Both the position numbers and the translations under genes were made by a program. Below, piece by piece: positions 38,988 to 50,075 of a DNA stretch of 64,000 bases. This DNA is from Galbula dea (Eukaryota; Chordata; Aves; Piciformes; Galbulidae), in assembly GCA_013399015.1 (NCBI GenBank), contig VWZX01019989.1:844191-908190 (forward strand). Reading direction: 5' to 3'. The notes under the pieces were generated by a model. It was not told the origin of the DNA, searched no databases, and was given only the letters and a program-made list of their open reading frames with translations. How positions within the stretch are numbered: the stretch's first letter is position 1; each line of letters begins with the position of its first letter.

Positions 38988-40672
38988 CGCTCACTGGTTT
39001 AACACCTTTTCTTTATTGTCCTTACTGTCGGACATATCAAACCAAGCCCGGATTTCTCAGTTTCTTGCCATCAAATGACTGCATTTCAAAAGGAGCTGGG
39101 ACAATGTGGCTAGGTCACACCTCAATTCAAGTGCAGCAATGGCCTGTCAATGTGCCTTTTACGGCCAGCAGGGCAGGAATTATAAAAATCTCTTCGTTTA
39201 CACAGAAAGTGGCAGAACAGGGAGGTGGGGGAAACCCCATGCCAGGGAGTCCGATTTCCCACATCTCAGGGCTGCACTGTCTCTCAAAGGGCACTCCAGA
39301 TGCTGGGAATGATAAACACGGGTCCATTGTTGTTAGCTCCAGCTTCTTCCCTTCCTATCTTTAAACCACCCCACCACCCCCCCAAAGAAAGTGTGCCCCC
39401 CTCGCTGCCCCAGCTAGCTGCTGCTGCGGCTCAGGTGCACTGCTGCTACCCACTCGGGCACAAGCAGAACATACGCAGCGCTGGGGCAGCACCAGCACAC
39501 CAGGGAATAAAAAAGCTCGTTAAAAGGCAGCGTTAGGAGCGGTGTTAATGGGGCTCATCACTCCTGCATGTGTATTTGAAGAAAGGAAGAAAGCTGCAAA
39601 GGGAGGGGTGGCCTGCGCCCAGCACCTCCCTGCACTGAGTACTCCTACCTATTTTCATAACGCGTCCGAAGACAGAAGTGTTGTCCACTGTGCTGCAGTT
39701 CCACCGCCGCTGCCGAAACTGGTACTGGCACTCCTTGATAGCACTGCGGGCCCCTTCCCCGATGAACACCATGTGCTCCTGGTAGAGCTGGCAGAGCTTG
39801 CGCTGTCCGGGGGAGAGCCCTGGCAGCTGGCTGCACACCGGCTGAGCACCGATGATGTACATCTCAGGTCTCTGGATGGGGTTCATGGCCAAAGACCTAC
39901 GATGAGAAAAACATCCAAGGGAGTGTGGAGGGAGAGGCCCCTCCGCGGAACACCCGGCACCTTTCCCCGCCAGCCCAGCCCAGCCCCGCTCCCAAAGCCC
40001 GGGTGCATTTCTCATGTCAGCTGCCTCCCTCTACGCTCTACCAGATGCGAGGCTTTTCCAGGGCTCTAGCAGGAGAAACATAGCTCCTGTGTAACCTGAG
40101 TTTAAACACAGAGGACACCCAGGATGGGGAGGGGGCAGAGAGAAAGCTCACTACTTTCTCTGCAAAAGAAGAAAGTGAGCTGGTTTTTATACAGACCGCC
40201 AGTGAGCGATGCCTTCCTTCAAACCAGGCTATTTTCCGTTCTTTAGGGGAAGGGGGCTCCGCGGCTGCTCCTAGGGTTTTTGGCAGCGAGTAGGAAACCT
40301 TACCTATCCTCTCCTTCCGCACTCCCCACATCCTAAAGCCCAGACGGGATTTCAGCGAGCCCGTACAAAAGGAGCCCAGAAATGCCTGGAGGAGAGGGGC
40401 TGTGTCCTACGTCCCCAGAAACTGGGTAGGGACAGCGGGAGGGGGTGGGAGAACCTGGAGAAAAGCGAGCTGCTGCGAAAGAAGCCCATGAGGCAAGAAA
40501 GTACCCGCAGGGAGCGCAGGACAGCCGCCCCGCTCCCGGACTGTTGCCGGCCGGGACAAAGGGGCCGCTGGCTCCCCCGCAACCTCACTCACCACCAGGA
40601 GTTGGCGTCGGCCACCGGAGAGGTGCAGCTGCAGAGAAGCGCGGCGGCGAGAGCTAGCCTCGGCCCGGTCAT
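24114..40672 (-). CDS. WNT5B: WNT5B, complete coding region (4 coding exons)
   Basis: Joined exons 40593-40672, 39649-39896, 32591-32883 and 24114-24572 give 1080 nt, i.e. 359 residues plus TGA, the normal WNT5B length. Phases fit at every junction and all introns are GT-AG. The protein has an N-terminal hydrophobic signal peptide (core LALAAALLC), then the WNT5-type start ANSWWSLAMNP, and the Wnt signature CHGVSGSC at 219-226. Ser223 is the expected palmitoleoylation site for Porcupine. Asparagines 93, 99, 291 and 305 lie in N-X-S/T sequons, and the Cys-rich C-terminal Frizzled-binding region (HWCCYVKC, 339-346) ends QYVCK. WNT5B is a secreted ligand, mainly of non-canonical (planar polarity/Ca2+, ROR2) signalling in cartilage, limb and adipose development. 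WNT5B rather than WNT5A is supported by the 359-residue length, the short signal peptide and the FBXL14/ADIPOR2 neighbourhood. No frameshift or lost cysteine seen. Confidence 0.96.
27975..28890 (-). repeat. Ancient CR1/L3-type LINE remnant
   Basis: The plus strand reads as the reverse complement of an old CR1-clade (L3-like) element. Recognisable pieces are CTAATTTCCAGCCCAAACTT / TTTATACCCATTTGCTATTG / TGCCAA (28000-28042), then TTTGCATCATCAGAAAATTTGATCAG-like text near 28545-28570 (described, not a perfect match), and AAAAGTCTCACAGAAGTTCA near 28785-28805. These appear in the order expected for one element running antisense. It is much more diverged than the avian CR1 copies elsewhere in the window. 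Boundaries are approximate. Confidence 0.55.
29860..30520 (-). repeat. Possible further old LINE remnant
   Basis: This stretch (for example the text around TTTGAAAGCCACAAGC at 30227-30242 and the preceding C/T-rich sequence) resembles the more 5' part of the same type of ancient CR1/L3 LINE, in the same antisense orientation as the remnant at 28 kb. The match is from memory of the general pattern and is weak. It could instead be unique intronic sequence. Confidence 0.3.
30969..31001. repeat. (AAACC)n-like simple repeat
   Basis: Imperfect tandem CCAAA/AAACC units in WNT5B intron 3. Low-complexity, no further function suggested. Confidence 0.75.
32591..32883 (-). CDS. WNT5B: WNT5B coding exon 3
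   Basis: 293 nt between acceptor TCTCACAG|GGAGCC and donor CGCAGG|GTAAGA on the minus strand. It encodes residues from the split Gly110 codon (G|GG) through Arg207, including SRETAFTYAVSAAG, RACREGELSSCGC, the conserved WLWGGCGDN motif and NLQNNEAGRR. Joining to exon 2 (G|) and exon 4 (GCT GTG) preserves the frame exactly. Confidence 0.96.
34320..34395. promoter_or_regulatory. Candidate intronic enhancer with octamer and TAATTA
   Basis: A perfect octamer ATTTGCAT at 34325-34332 is followed 16 bp later by TAATTAAT (about 34348-34355) and a GGTAATGACC-like sequence. The segment is unique and repeat-free. Suggestive of a POU/homeobox-bound element in WNT5B intron 2, without direct proof. Confidence 0.25.
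35861..36393 (-). repeat. CR1 LINE fragment (about 530 bp)
   Basis: An antisense CR1 with the CACAGAATCA tail complement at 35862 and GATCATCTAGTCCAACCCCT near 35905. On the minus strand an open reverse-transcriptase C-terminal frame of about 150 codons (36400 down to 35942) has motifs LEYCVQFWDPQLKKDGELLE, VQRRATKMIKGLEHLPYEE, GLFSLEKRRLRGDLI and WNRLPREAVESPS. The frame still lacks stops over this length, so it is a relatively young copy. Confidence 0.95.
37731..37806 (-). repeat. CR1 LINE 3' tail, short
   Basis: ATCACAGAATCATAGAATTG followed by AGCTGGAAGGGACCTTAAAG and ATTATCTAGTTCCAACTCCC: the reverse complement of the last ~75 bp of CR1, including its 8-bp-unit tail. An extreme 5' truncation. 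Confidence 0.85.
38953..38984. repeat. (TG/CA) microsatellite, 16 units
   Basis: Sixteen uninterrupted GT units followed by ATGCGC in WNT5B intron 2. Likely polymorphic. Confidence 0.95.
39649..39896 (-). CDS. WNT5B: WNT5B coding exon 2
   Basis: 248 nt between acceptor CTCATCGTAG|GTCTTTGGCC and donor ATG AAA ATA G|GTAGGA on the minus strand. It encodes the end of Trp27, then SLAMNPIQRPEMYIIGAQPV, CSQLPGLSPGQRKLC, ECQYQFRQRRWNC and the sequons at 93 and 99, ending at the split Gly110 codon. The frame remains open upstream of the acceptor to an ATG at 40015 (see findings). Confidence 0.96.
39897..40592 (-). other. WNT5B intron 1 (between coding exons 1 and 2)
   Basis: A short 696-bp intron, GTGAGT donor and CATCGTAG acceptor. 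It is partly CpG-rich and contains a minus-strand TATAAAA box (40185-40191), about 290 bases upstream of coding exon 2. Confidence 0.9.
40185..40191 (-). promoter_or_regulatory. TATA box in WNT5B intron 1, possible second promoter
   Basis: TATAAAA on the minus strand inside the short intron 1, at the edge of the CpG island. A start near 40160 would yield a transcript running straight into coding exon 2. The paralogue WNT5A is known to use an alternative promoter in its first intron, which makes this plausible but unproven. Confidence 0.35.
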
Positions 40673-41500
40673 GTTAGGCTGCGGGCAGCGGCGCTGGGGT
40701 AGCCCCCGCAGAGCCAGCCGCCGGGACGAGCCGCCCTGCAAAGAAACGCCGAGGAGAAGCCCTGGAGCGGGGCCTGCGTGCGGCGGGGGCGCGGCGAGCA
40801 CAGCCCGGCTGCCGCCCCCTCCCACTCCGCCTCCACCGCCCCTCGCAGGACCCTCCCCCGACCACCGCCTCCCGGGGGCTCCGGTAGCTGCTCTGCCTTC
40901 CTCTCTACCTCCCGCCTTCGGCCCCCGGGCAGGGCCCGTGCCGCTGGGGCTTCGCCGCCCCACCGACGGAGGCTCCTCGTTCCGCCCGGAGGCAGTGAGG
41001 AGACGTATGCGGCTGAACTCGCCCTTAGGGGCGTCGGGAGAGCCCTCCGGGCCGCCCCCCGTTGTTTGGCCGCCTTTGATGCGTCCCCCGTCCGGATCGT
41101 GGTCCGCCGGTTGCCCCGCGGACCGGGCCGTGCCGTGGCATGGAGCCCTACGGCCGCAGGTGTGCGGGCAGTCGGCGGGGCACATCAAAGTGCTACGCTG
41201 GCCCCGCTGCCTTTGTAATGCAGATCCGGCTCGGAAATGATCTACCCTCTCCCCAAAACGGCCTCCAGAGGGGCCCCACGCCATGGCCCCAGCCCCGCGC
41301 CCCGGGCTGGGGATCTGCGAGGCTCGGCCGGGCTGCCGGAGACAAGCGCAGATAGGGCTGGCACCAGAGCCTAATGGCTTTATGGGCAGGGGAGGTGGAC
41401 AGGAGTAAAGCTTCAAAGGCTCCTCTTGTCCAAACACCCCTTTCCCTTCCCCGCTCGAACCACCGGGAGCCTCAAAGGCAATCTGGCAGCTCCTCAGCTC
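40300..41500. promoter_or_regulatory. WNT5B CpG island / promoter region
   Basis: GC- and CpG-rich sequence around and upstream of WNT5B coding exon 1. The intron-exon acceptor at 40736-40737 implies a non-coding first exon further upstream (higher coordinates); I could not fix its donor. TCF/LEF-type sites occur at 41073-41082 (minus GCATCAAAGG) and 41182-41190 (ACATCAAAG), with weaker CTTCAAAGG/CTCAAAGG sites near 41411 and 41471. No clear TATA upstream. Confidence 0.65.
40593..40672 (-). CDS. WNT5B: WNT5B coding exon 1 (signal peptide)
   Basis: ATG at 40672 (minus) with A at -3 gives MTGPRLALAAALL, a typical signal peptide, ending ANSWW at donor TGGTG|GTGAGT. The frame stays open far upstream (to 41509), but that extension is GC-rich, has no family similarity and would bury the signal peptide, so I chose the 40672 start. 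It yields the 359-residue family length. A likely 5' UTR acceptor lies at 40736-40737 (minus TTTCTTTGCAG|GGCGG), so this exon probably begins at 40735 with about 63 nt of leader. Confidence 0.93.
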
Positions 41501-42949
41501 TTTCCCCACCAGGCATCGTCAGAAAGCAAACTCAGGCATCTCGGGCTCGTGGTGGGTACTTGGAACAAATGCTCCTCGCACCCTGCCTCCCTCACGCCAC
41601 GAGGGAACAGCCACCTCATCACATCATCCACAACGTTGCTGCTGCCTCCATCTCTAGACAGCCTCCAACCGTCCTGCCCTTCCCTGCACCACAACAACGG
41701 TCCCCACTTTTCTCTTTCGGACAAGTGCCCCCCACTCTTCTCCCAACACAGGCTCCTGGCTGGACCATGCAATCTCCCGACCCTGCCCCTGCAGCAAGCA
41801 GTAGCTCCCCAAATGGAGGCTGAATGTGCAGGTCCCCCCCAGGTTGTGGCCACAGCATACGTGGTCCAAGACCTGCAAGTGCCCAGCTTTCACTCTGCCT
41901 CAAGAGCAGTGCCCGAGACGTGAATCACTACACTCGGCATCTCAGACTGCTGAAGTATATTTTTTATCAAATTCCTCGCTCCTGCCACGGTGGACTTGCT
42001 GTGTTTGTTTGCAGCACGCTTCAATTCCTCCCTCATCCAGATGTGCTGTACCTGCAGCTGGTGGCCCATCTCACCTGGCAGGCAGATGTGGGGCTGCAAG
42101 TGCCAGAATTAGCCTCAGGACAAAAAAGCCTTGTGCGACCAAGAACCTTGGTGGGAGGGGAGTTTTACTGCTCGGGCACAGCAGGATCCATGTCTGAAGA
42201 AAACAGGGTGACTTTATTCACATCTTCTGTATCCTCCCTTTTCCTCCTCCCTGCAGACCCAAGCATGACGAAGAGATGGTGAGGTATATGTGTGTGTAGC
42301 CACGCATACATGTTTTGGGTCTGTTTCTATACGGAATAGACAGAATGGAAAGTTTATCTTCGGGAGTCTGGGGAGGAAGGAAGTTGTGTATGGATGAATG
42401 GCTTTTCCATGACAAACAATGAGTCTGCACAGACATGGTGTGATGTCACCTAAAGAATTTCCAAGCCAGCCTCAGATACAAAAAACCTTCATGGTGGCAG
42501 AGATGAGAGCTTCCCACCTTTCCATCTTACCACAGCCAGAAGGAAGAACTAGGATGCAGGATGGAAAAAAAATAAAAAACCCAAAAACTCCTCGCTGTCT
42601 CTCACACACACACAAGGCATGCACCATGCAAATAGATGACATGGTGGGAGAGGTGTATCCAAACTTTGCCCTCACTAAGTCTCCTCTTGGATTCTGAGAA
42701 AGGAGTAAACTGTGGTAAGCTGCTCCAGTGCCTTTCCCAGACAGGAATGTGAGACAGCACCAGCCAATGAGGCACTTCCACAAATACAGGTGATGTCAAT
42801 GTCCATGTTCTTGTGAGCTTCCCCATACACGTGCACAGCCACAGCAACAAGGATGTTCCACCACACAGCAATGGACTGGTGGCATGCCTATGGCTCTGTG
42901 GCATAGTGGAAACAAAAATCTTTCCAGATGCTAAAGCCTCGGAGATGCT

Positions 42950-43080
42950 CACATGAAACTTGGTCCAGAAACACATAGCATTAATTAAATATCTCATTAT
43001 AAGTATTAATATGCAAAGGCAGCTGATGATTAACAGCAGCAGTGTTGTGAATACTGCTAGTAGTAACCCGACCACCAACA
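42950..43080. promoter_or_regulatory. Candidate conserved non-coding element upstream of WNT5B
   Basis: Unique AT-rich block with TTAATTAA at 42981-42988, ATTATAAG, ATTAATATGCAAAGG (ATGCAAA at 43011-43017, octamer-like) and TGATGATTAAC near 43024-43034. It lies about 2.3 kb upstream of the WNT5B start codon. Dense homeobox/POU motifs in repeat-free sequence suggest an enhancer; conservation untested. Confidence 0.3.
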
Positions 43081-46000
43081 AGCACAAGCAAGGCAATGAT
43101 CTTATTTTGAAACACGAGACATAAAAATTGCCATATGGGATAATATCACTTAGCCAGTCAACCTAATATCCTGTCAAAGGCAGCAACTAAAGGAGATGCT
43201 TCAGTGGGAAAGGTTTGAAACCATGAATTCTACCTAAATTCTGCTGGCAAGAGTTAATATGTGAATTATGGAAGTGAGTCCTTTTTAAGGTGCTGGAAGT
43301 AATTTCTACGCTGGCTGTGTTTATGACTTCAGATAAAGTGGTAATAGCAGGTGAGGCGTTGTTGGAGGGATTTAGCTTCAGCCAGCAACTTCCAGACCGA
43401 AAACTGCAAAGCACTTGGCTGGTGGTCTGAAGAATATGGTCTACCTCTCTTCCTTGCGCCTGTTTCTACTTGCCACCAAAATCTTGAAAGCAAGTTTTTG
43501 ATTTTGTAAGTAAAAAGCTTGGGTTATTTTTAAGCCCAGCTGCAGGGCTGGTTCCAACAGCTTTGGCGAGGTTGTTTGCCAAAGCAGGGCTGGGTGGGAG
43601 AAGACAGTGAAATTTTATGAGGCTGAGAGGTCGGGTGAAGCAGAGCTGCTGGTGGGCTAGGATGAATGGAGTCAATGAAATGTTAGGTAAGGGAGGGGGA
43701 TAAGGAGGTGCTGGTGGGTAATCCTGGATGACTGACTAGGATGCTGGCAGGGTCATCAGGACTTAGGGGATTAAGGGGAAGAATGCTAGAAGTGAGCAGG
43801 ATTTTGAGATGGCACCATATGAGTGATATGAATGGGATCGCTACTCTAATAGGTATTTGGAAGGCCCTGGAGAAAGCTGGTCCCACCTGACTTTCTGTTC
43901 CCTGGTTAACTCCTGTCTGATTCAGGAGAGCCCAACCTCACCCCAGGCAGACCACCCCTCCTGGTCATCAGCTCTCTCCATTCCCCGCCACCCAAGTGAG
44001 TCCCACTTTCATCCTAAACCATCTCTCCCCTGCAGCAAGCCCACTCATACCAACTCACACTGCTCCTGCTACCACAGGGAAGAAGGGGCAGTAGGAGGAA
44101 CTCTCAAACCAGGGGCTGCTTTTGCTTCTGCTGAAAGAGGCCCCAACCTACCCCTTCTAGTGGGCCTGCCTCACTCAAACAGCAGTTGTGATCCCACATT
44201 GCCGCTCAAACACTGTAGGTCTAATGCTTGCACTGAGATTGCTGCAGATCACCTGGGCCAAATAGGGAGCTGTCACTTGAAAACAGAACATGACTGTCAA
44301 CCCTCAGATAAAAAGTTTAATACTCCCTTCTTAGAGAGAAGAGCAGCAGCAAACTTGCATCTTCATAAAGCCTTAGCATTCTGCTCTACTCAACAGTCTG
44401 CTGCCCTGGGCAACTGTCTACTGTGTTGCCTGGCTGCCTAAAATTAGTACCGTTGTGTTTGCCTTTGTTCAGTTTTCAGAGGTGACAACTGTGCACGAAG
44501 CACAGATTTACACATTGAGTTTCCAAAGTCACAGCACAGTAGCTGGAGGGCTATCATTGCTTTCCCAATGCTGCTCTGCTGCGTTTGCTGGAGGGAAGTT
44601 GCAAGACACCAAGAGGGGGAGGTCATGGCTATGAGATCATTTGCAAAGATTTGGCAGACAGTAAAAAAAGTTGAACTTTGGCTGAAAGATAAATGAGCAA
44701 AGATTTATTCATGCAAATTCCTTGTCCTACCCTTATTGTTCTTAAAAAAATTGGGATGTCCCAAAGTGTGAGACAGATCTTTATCAAGTGCTATAAGGAA
44801 TATTGAAAGAAAATGTAGGTCTCTTCCCATGTAACTCCAGTGATTCCCATTTCTGCAACTTGTCTAGTTTCGCCCAGGCTGGAGAGAATTGGACAAACAT
44901 TCTTCCTGTGATGTTTAAGAGCTTATTTCAAGTTCCTCTTTATTCTTACTACCTGACTGTGGTCCAATGCTTGTTTTCAATGCCTCACAATGACCAGTGC
45001 ATCCAGAAATATTTATCGCTCTCTGTCATGAGACGCTTATTCAAGATGGGAAAAATACTCACTGAAGTAGAGTCTCCTCCACTTAAGGGGCCAGTAGAAA
45101 TGCACTGCACAGGAAGTTGGGGTTACATGTGCTGCTCAAAAGGGAATCGCTGCCCTCTGGTTCTGTGCCCTGGACCTGCTGGTTGTCAGCACCAAAAGAC
45201 GTACTGTAACATCCTGCACATCAGTCCTTCATGTCTGTCTCTTTTGTCTTGACATTGCCTTGCCTCGTTGAATTGTTATATGCTGTCTGTCTCCACTGGA
45301 AGGGGAGATTATTTCTACTTATGTCCTGCTTGTTTCTTTTGGTACTTACAGACCCAGTTTTATCTCCTGATGTGCTCATGTGCTACCTTTTTCTGCATCT
45401 CATCACCTGTCACCCCTGCTGACAGATCCCGATTTCCTTTCACCACTACCTTGCTCCTTCATTTTTCCATGACTCCCCCAACCAATGACATCCAGTCTCA
45501 CTGTCACCAGGGCATGTAGTGCAGCAAATGCCAAGATATACCTGCCAGTCTCAGCAAACCCAGTGACAGCTGTCCCTGAAGTGCCTCACCAAGGAAAGGA
45601 AGAACGGAGGAAAGTTGCAAGTAAAGCAGAAGTATGAGACAACAAAAGAGGCCAGATACTAAAGATTTTCATAATTTAAACCCAGAATAGGCATAAAGGA
45701 CAGTGATTCTATGAATAAAACATCGTTAGTGAAAGATACAGAATATGTGTACAGCCTTATGAACATTGTCACTTATGCCACAGTATTTCACATGACAGGC
45801 AACCAGCTCACATCTCACCTGCTACAAAAAAAGAAGCAAAATCCAAGGATAAACCAGGACATGATCCTCCTCTCTCTCAAGGTGATTCAATGGTAGTTGT
45901 ACTCTTACAGCAGATTAAATCCCAGTGTTGAGCCAAACTGGTCCACTGAGACCAGCTCTAGATGTCCCAAATTAAAATGCAAGAGATTTAACAGTGACCT

Positions 46001-48811
46001 GTGGAGAACCTGCAGAATCTGCATATGCTGAAACAAAATCAATTTTGATTTTTTGAAATTGAGAAGGAAGCAACATAGACCCATCCCTGCATGTACAAAG
46101 CTGCTTGGAAATTGTCCATATTGGTGATGTTCCCAGGAACAGATCCAGGCCATCCAGTTCCCTTTTCCATGGGAACTCTATTTGCATGTTGGCGATCTCA
46201 GTTGAGACACAGAGACCTGAACAGGGACATGTCTGGCCCAAGTTTTGCATTTCTTGTTCCCACGACTACTGGAATACCAGAGTTTCTGGGGCTGCAGCAA
46301 ATAGTCTGTAATCACAAACTGGAACTTTCTTATTATCCTTTATTTATATGGGCAAGTCCTATAAGAAATTAATCTAACAAATCACTAAATATATTTGAAA
46401 AAAGTACCAAGCATTATCCTCTGCTGACCATTCAGAGGATTATGTGCCATGCCCACAGTGTCACAGCTTACTTGCCAAAGAAGCACACCACCTCCTTAAT
46501 TCAGGAGGAGGCAACTGAGGTTCTTCCTGTGTCACCATCTTGGGTGATATCACCCAGCTTTGAGCAGTGAGTGCTCTCAGTGAAGCACAAGCACTAATGA
46601 CTTCCTCAGAACTTATTCCCCAGTGTCCCTCAAAGGAGCCATGGAAGGTCAGATTGAAACACGAGCCTAGGCAAGGTTAGGGAGCCCACGATGCTGCTCC
46701 CCAACATCGCAGGCTTCTAGAAATGAGACTCCAACCCTTAAGGCCATCTAGCCAACATCTTTTCCAAGTGTTAGGTTTACCATCCTAAAGGGGAAGAAGA
46801 CGTGAGGAAAGTGAAAAGAAGAAAGTACATCTCTCCTTTATTTGTTTTCCAGGGGCCAACTCTGGGAGCTGGTTTGTAACCTGCCATAGCTGATCACAGC
46901 ATGGACCCCTCAAACAGTGACAGGAAGGCAGCCCTCATCCTGCTAGAGAGCTGATGCTGGCTGCAGGATTTGCATGAGAACTCTAGACTCAGATTATGGT
47001 GGTTACAAGCAAGTACATCAGCCCTCCTTGAAGATTAGGAAGAATAAAAGGACAAAGTTCTCCAAAAGCATGAGCAAGGAGGCAGCAAAAGGCAATCCAA
47101 GTCAAATCAACTCCTCTGCAGTTGATTTCAGAACAGGCCAAGGGATTGAAGCAGCTGGATGATTTTAAATGTTTTCTTCCTTGCTTTGATTTTGCAAAGC
47201 AAGTGTTTCCTAAAGGGGTGTCTAGCTCCTCAAGACCCACTGGAGTCATCCCAAATTGAGAAGATTTATGTCTCTGCATCTCACAGGCCTGGACCTCATT
47301 TTTTCTGTGAGTCTATATTCCTTTTAGTTTGTTTCACACTCTGTAATAATTACATCAACTGACAAAGAAACAGAAATATTTAAAATAGAGTTAAGTTGCT
47401 GCTGTAGCGGTTCTTAGCTCTCCAGGAGTGAATGACCAGGGAAGATGAGGAGGTGCATGATTACTGCTCTGTCTCAGACATTCAATACCTCAGCGTAGGC
47501 CACAGAGACTGGTGTCAGACTGACTCAGATCAATAGCCTGCTGTCAGTTAAATCATTGCCAGCAAAGCTTGATATATACATTTCCAAAGGAAATAGTAAG
47601 CTATGGAATAAATTCAAATTGAATTTAATTTCTCTCTTTCCTGTTAGAGACTTCAAAGATGTTCTTATGAAGTCCAGTCTAATGAAAATAATATTAACAA
47701 TCAGCTCTTCCTCCATTCTAGAATTGCAAAGCAAGCAAGCACATACACCCCATACATTATACCCCACAACTCTAACTACAGAAGGGAAAAGAGAAGTGCA
47801 GGAAGGGCTGAGTTACAGGTTCAAAACACTAAATCTTCAGTGCAGATCTACCTTTATTCAGAAAAGCATTAAATCAGGTGCTTGAAAGTAAGCATATGCC
47901 TACTCACTTTTGCTGAATCAGGATCAAAATTAAAATCTCTGTGCTTTTTTCATTCTTTTGGCCACTAAACACTTCTGCCGTCAATTAAGTATTGTTCCTG
48001 CTCAAATACAGTGCATTCAAGGTGTAAGTAATAAACAAAACATTTTGGGAATAACACCCCAGTCTATCAACTACGTAGTTATCACAAATACTTTTCAAAC
48101 CAAAAGAGAAAAACATTTTCCAAGCACACTTATTACATTTTAATATTAAGAAATATATAGAAAAGGCTGAAGCACTATAAATAAAGCCCTGTCTATATCA
48201 GAAGATTATACTGTTTTAACCAGTTTCAGAACTTATCTTCTACACCGTTACACTTCAGTGAAGGAATTTCCCGTTAATTCTGGATGCAACAGATTTAAGC
48301 TAAACCTGCTCAAACTGTCTGGGGAGTAAACTGCACATACATTTGTACCAAAAAGGAGATAATCTCACCTTTGTTCTAGTACAAATCACACGTGCAATTC
48401 TAAGTGCAGAAAATAAAGTATCCTATTTTAGATTTTATTTGTAAAATACTACTCTAACATTATTACCTGTTAAATAAGGAGTTTCCAGATAAGACTTTTC
48501 AGCAAAATGTGCATTCACGCAAACATAATCTGGAAGAGTTATATCTGTATATCAGTGCTGTGTAGGTTAGTTACCCTTAAACCAAAAGCAAAGCCTTCAA
48601 AATTACTGATTTAATTAGACTGTTCAGTTAAATCACTGGGGTTTTTGTTTGTTGGTTTGGGTTTTTTTAAGTCTAATATTAGGAACAGGGATTGTCCCAC
48701 TTTTTAGTGACACATCATATTATCCCGTATATAAACTCAGTGAGTATCTTGAAAGCGGTGGTCCCTACTTTGTCTGGCATCTCACCATGCAAAAAGCTGT
48801 GACTCTTCCCC

Positions 48812-48900
48812 TAATTTCCAGCTGAAATTTATTCATGGTCAGCTCATGCTCATTTGTTTATGAGCCAGCTTGTCCCTTAAAGCTTAGAATGCCAAAACTG
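48812..48900 (-). repeat. Old CR1/L3-type LINE fragment
   Basis: CCTAATTTCCAGCTGAAATT, TATTCATGGTCAGCTCATGC and CTTGTCCCTTAAAGCTT correspond to the same ancient LINE segment seen at 28.0 kb (which has CTAATTTCCAGCCCAAACTT and TATACCCATTTG). The two copies align with each other over this stretch, which supports a shared repeat origin. Confidence 0.5.
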
Positions 48901-50075
48901 AGGCCGGAGCCTGACAACATGGTCCTGCTGGCAGTGACACCAGAGTAATAAAGACCTCTCTCTTCCACCAATGGGCTCGTCCCAGCCCTGTGCCACAGGA
49001 TACTGCTCTTTCAAGGATCAGCCCCTTGGCCTCTTGATGATGTAAACAGCTAAAAAGATTCAAAACTAAACTTACATCAAAAGAGGACTTGGTAGTATTT
49101 ATTTAACTGCCTGGACTCATTCACATGAGAATGAGAAGCACAGCAGAAGGCGGCAGAAACACATGGCTGGAGAGGGCTCAGCCATGCCAGTACCACCTTT
49201 GCCTGAGTTAAATTCATGTGAAGCCACACTGGCACTTCAGGAAAAGCTGTATTCCTGGGAGGCTTGTGGATCCGTTCCCTAAACAATTTCATAGCTCACT
49301 GCCACAGACTGAGGGCACAACTGCACAGCAGAGGGTGAACACCAGCTTCCTGGATGGGAACTACTCAACCCCATGTTGCTGCCAAAGCCCCTGTCTTATC
49401 AGGGCAAGGCCTGAAGTGCAAGAACATTGTAGTAAAAAAATATAATAATTTAAGTCTTAAAAACTTAGTAACAAATCATTTATTTGAAAGCTGTCTCTGT
49501 GTAAAATTACCTGCTTTGCAATAGATGAGGTTTCCAGTTTAGCAAATAGTATTTGCTGCTTTGTAAATCTTTCCCTGATCATAAAGAAAAAACAAATTGG
49601 AAAAGTAAGGAAAATTGCTAGCACTCTTTACTCAATTTATTCCTTTTCAACAGCTTCAAATTTGACTCAGTTTTCAAAACATATTATGTAGATATCTTAG
49701 CTGCCAAAGCCATCCAAAAGCTTTCAAAACAATCAGCTAAATTTTTTTCCTGCTTCTCAACATGAACTGTAATGTGATGTTTTTGCTGGTGGTACAGACA
49801 CTAGAACAGCATCCATCTTCCCCTTCCATATGTCTGCTTGCCCAGCAGGGCTAACAAAAGTAAAAATTTGCTTTACATCTGTATTGGGTCTGGCTGAGCT
49901 GTAATTCATCCCCATAGTGATCCTCGTAGTGCTGTCTTTTGCATTGGTGACTAGCAGGGTGCTGATAACACACCCGTGTTTTGGCTGCTGCTGGGCACTG
50001 TGACATACCTTCTCTGGCTGGGGGGCAGGACCCTGGGAGGGAAGTCGGGCAGCCAGCTGACCCAAACCAACCAAA

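Larger units (their letters stand above)
32884..39648 (-). other. WNT5B intron 2
   Basis: A 6.8-kb intron with donor ATAG|GTAGGA and acceptor TCTCACAG. It contains an octamer/homeobox motif cluster near 34.3 kb, a long antisense CR1 (35861-36393), a short CR1 tail (37731-37806) and a (TG)16 microsatellite (38953-38984). No extra coding exon recognised. Confidence 0.85.

Noticed and set aside
38413..38994. 193-codon minus frame beginning with His-Thr repeats
   Set aside because: The His-Thr start is the translated TG microsatellite, and the rest has no known domain and lies in WNT5B intron 2.
40673..41509. In-frame N-terminal extension of WNT5B coding exon 1 (to 41509)
   Set aside because: CpG-rich Gly/Pro/Arg sequence with no similarity to Wnt N-termini; an acceptor at 40736-40737 interrupts it and the ATG at 40672 gives the standard signal peptide and length.
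42602..43096. 164-codon minus frame with hydrophobic leader-like start
   Set aside because: No recognised family. It overlaps the AT-rich motif block and has no splice or poly(A) context.
43857..44441. 194-codon plus frame upstream of WNT5B
   Set aside because: Ser/Pro/His-rich, no signal peptide, no domain, no promoter or splice context. Worth only a transcript check.
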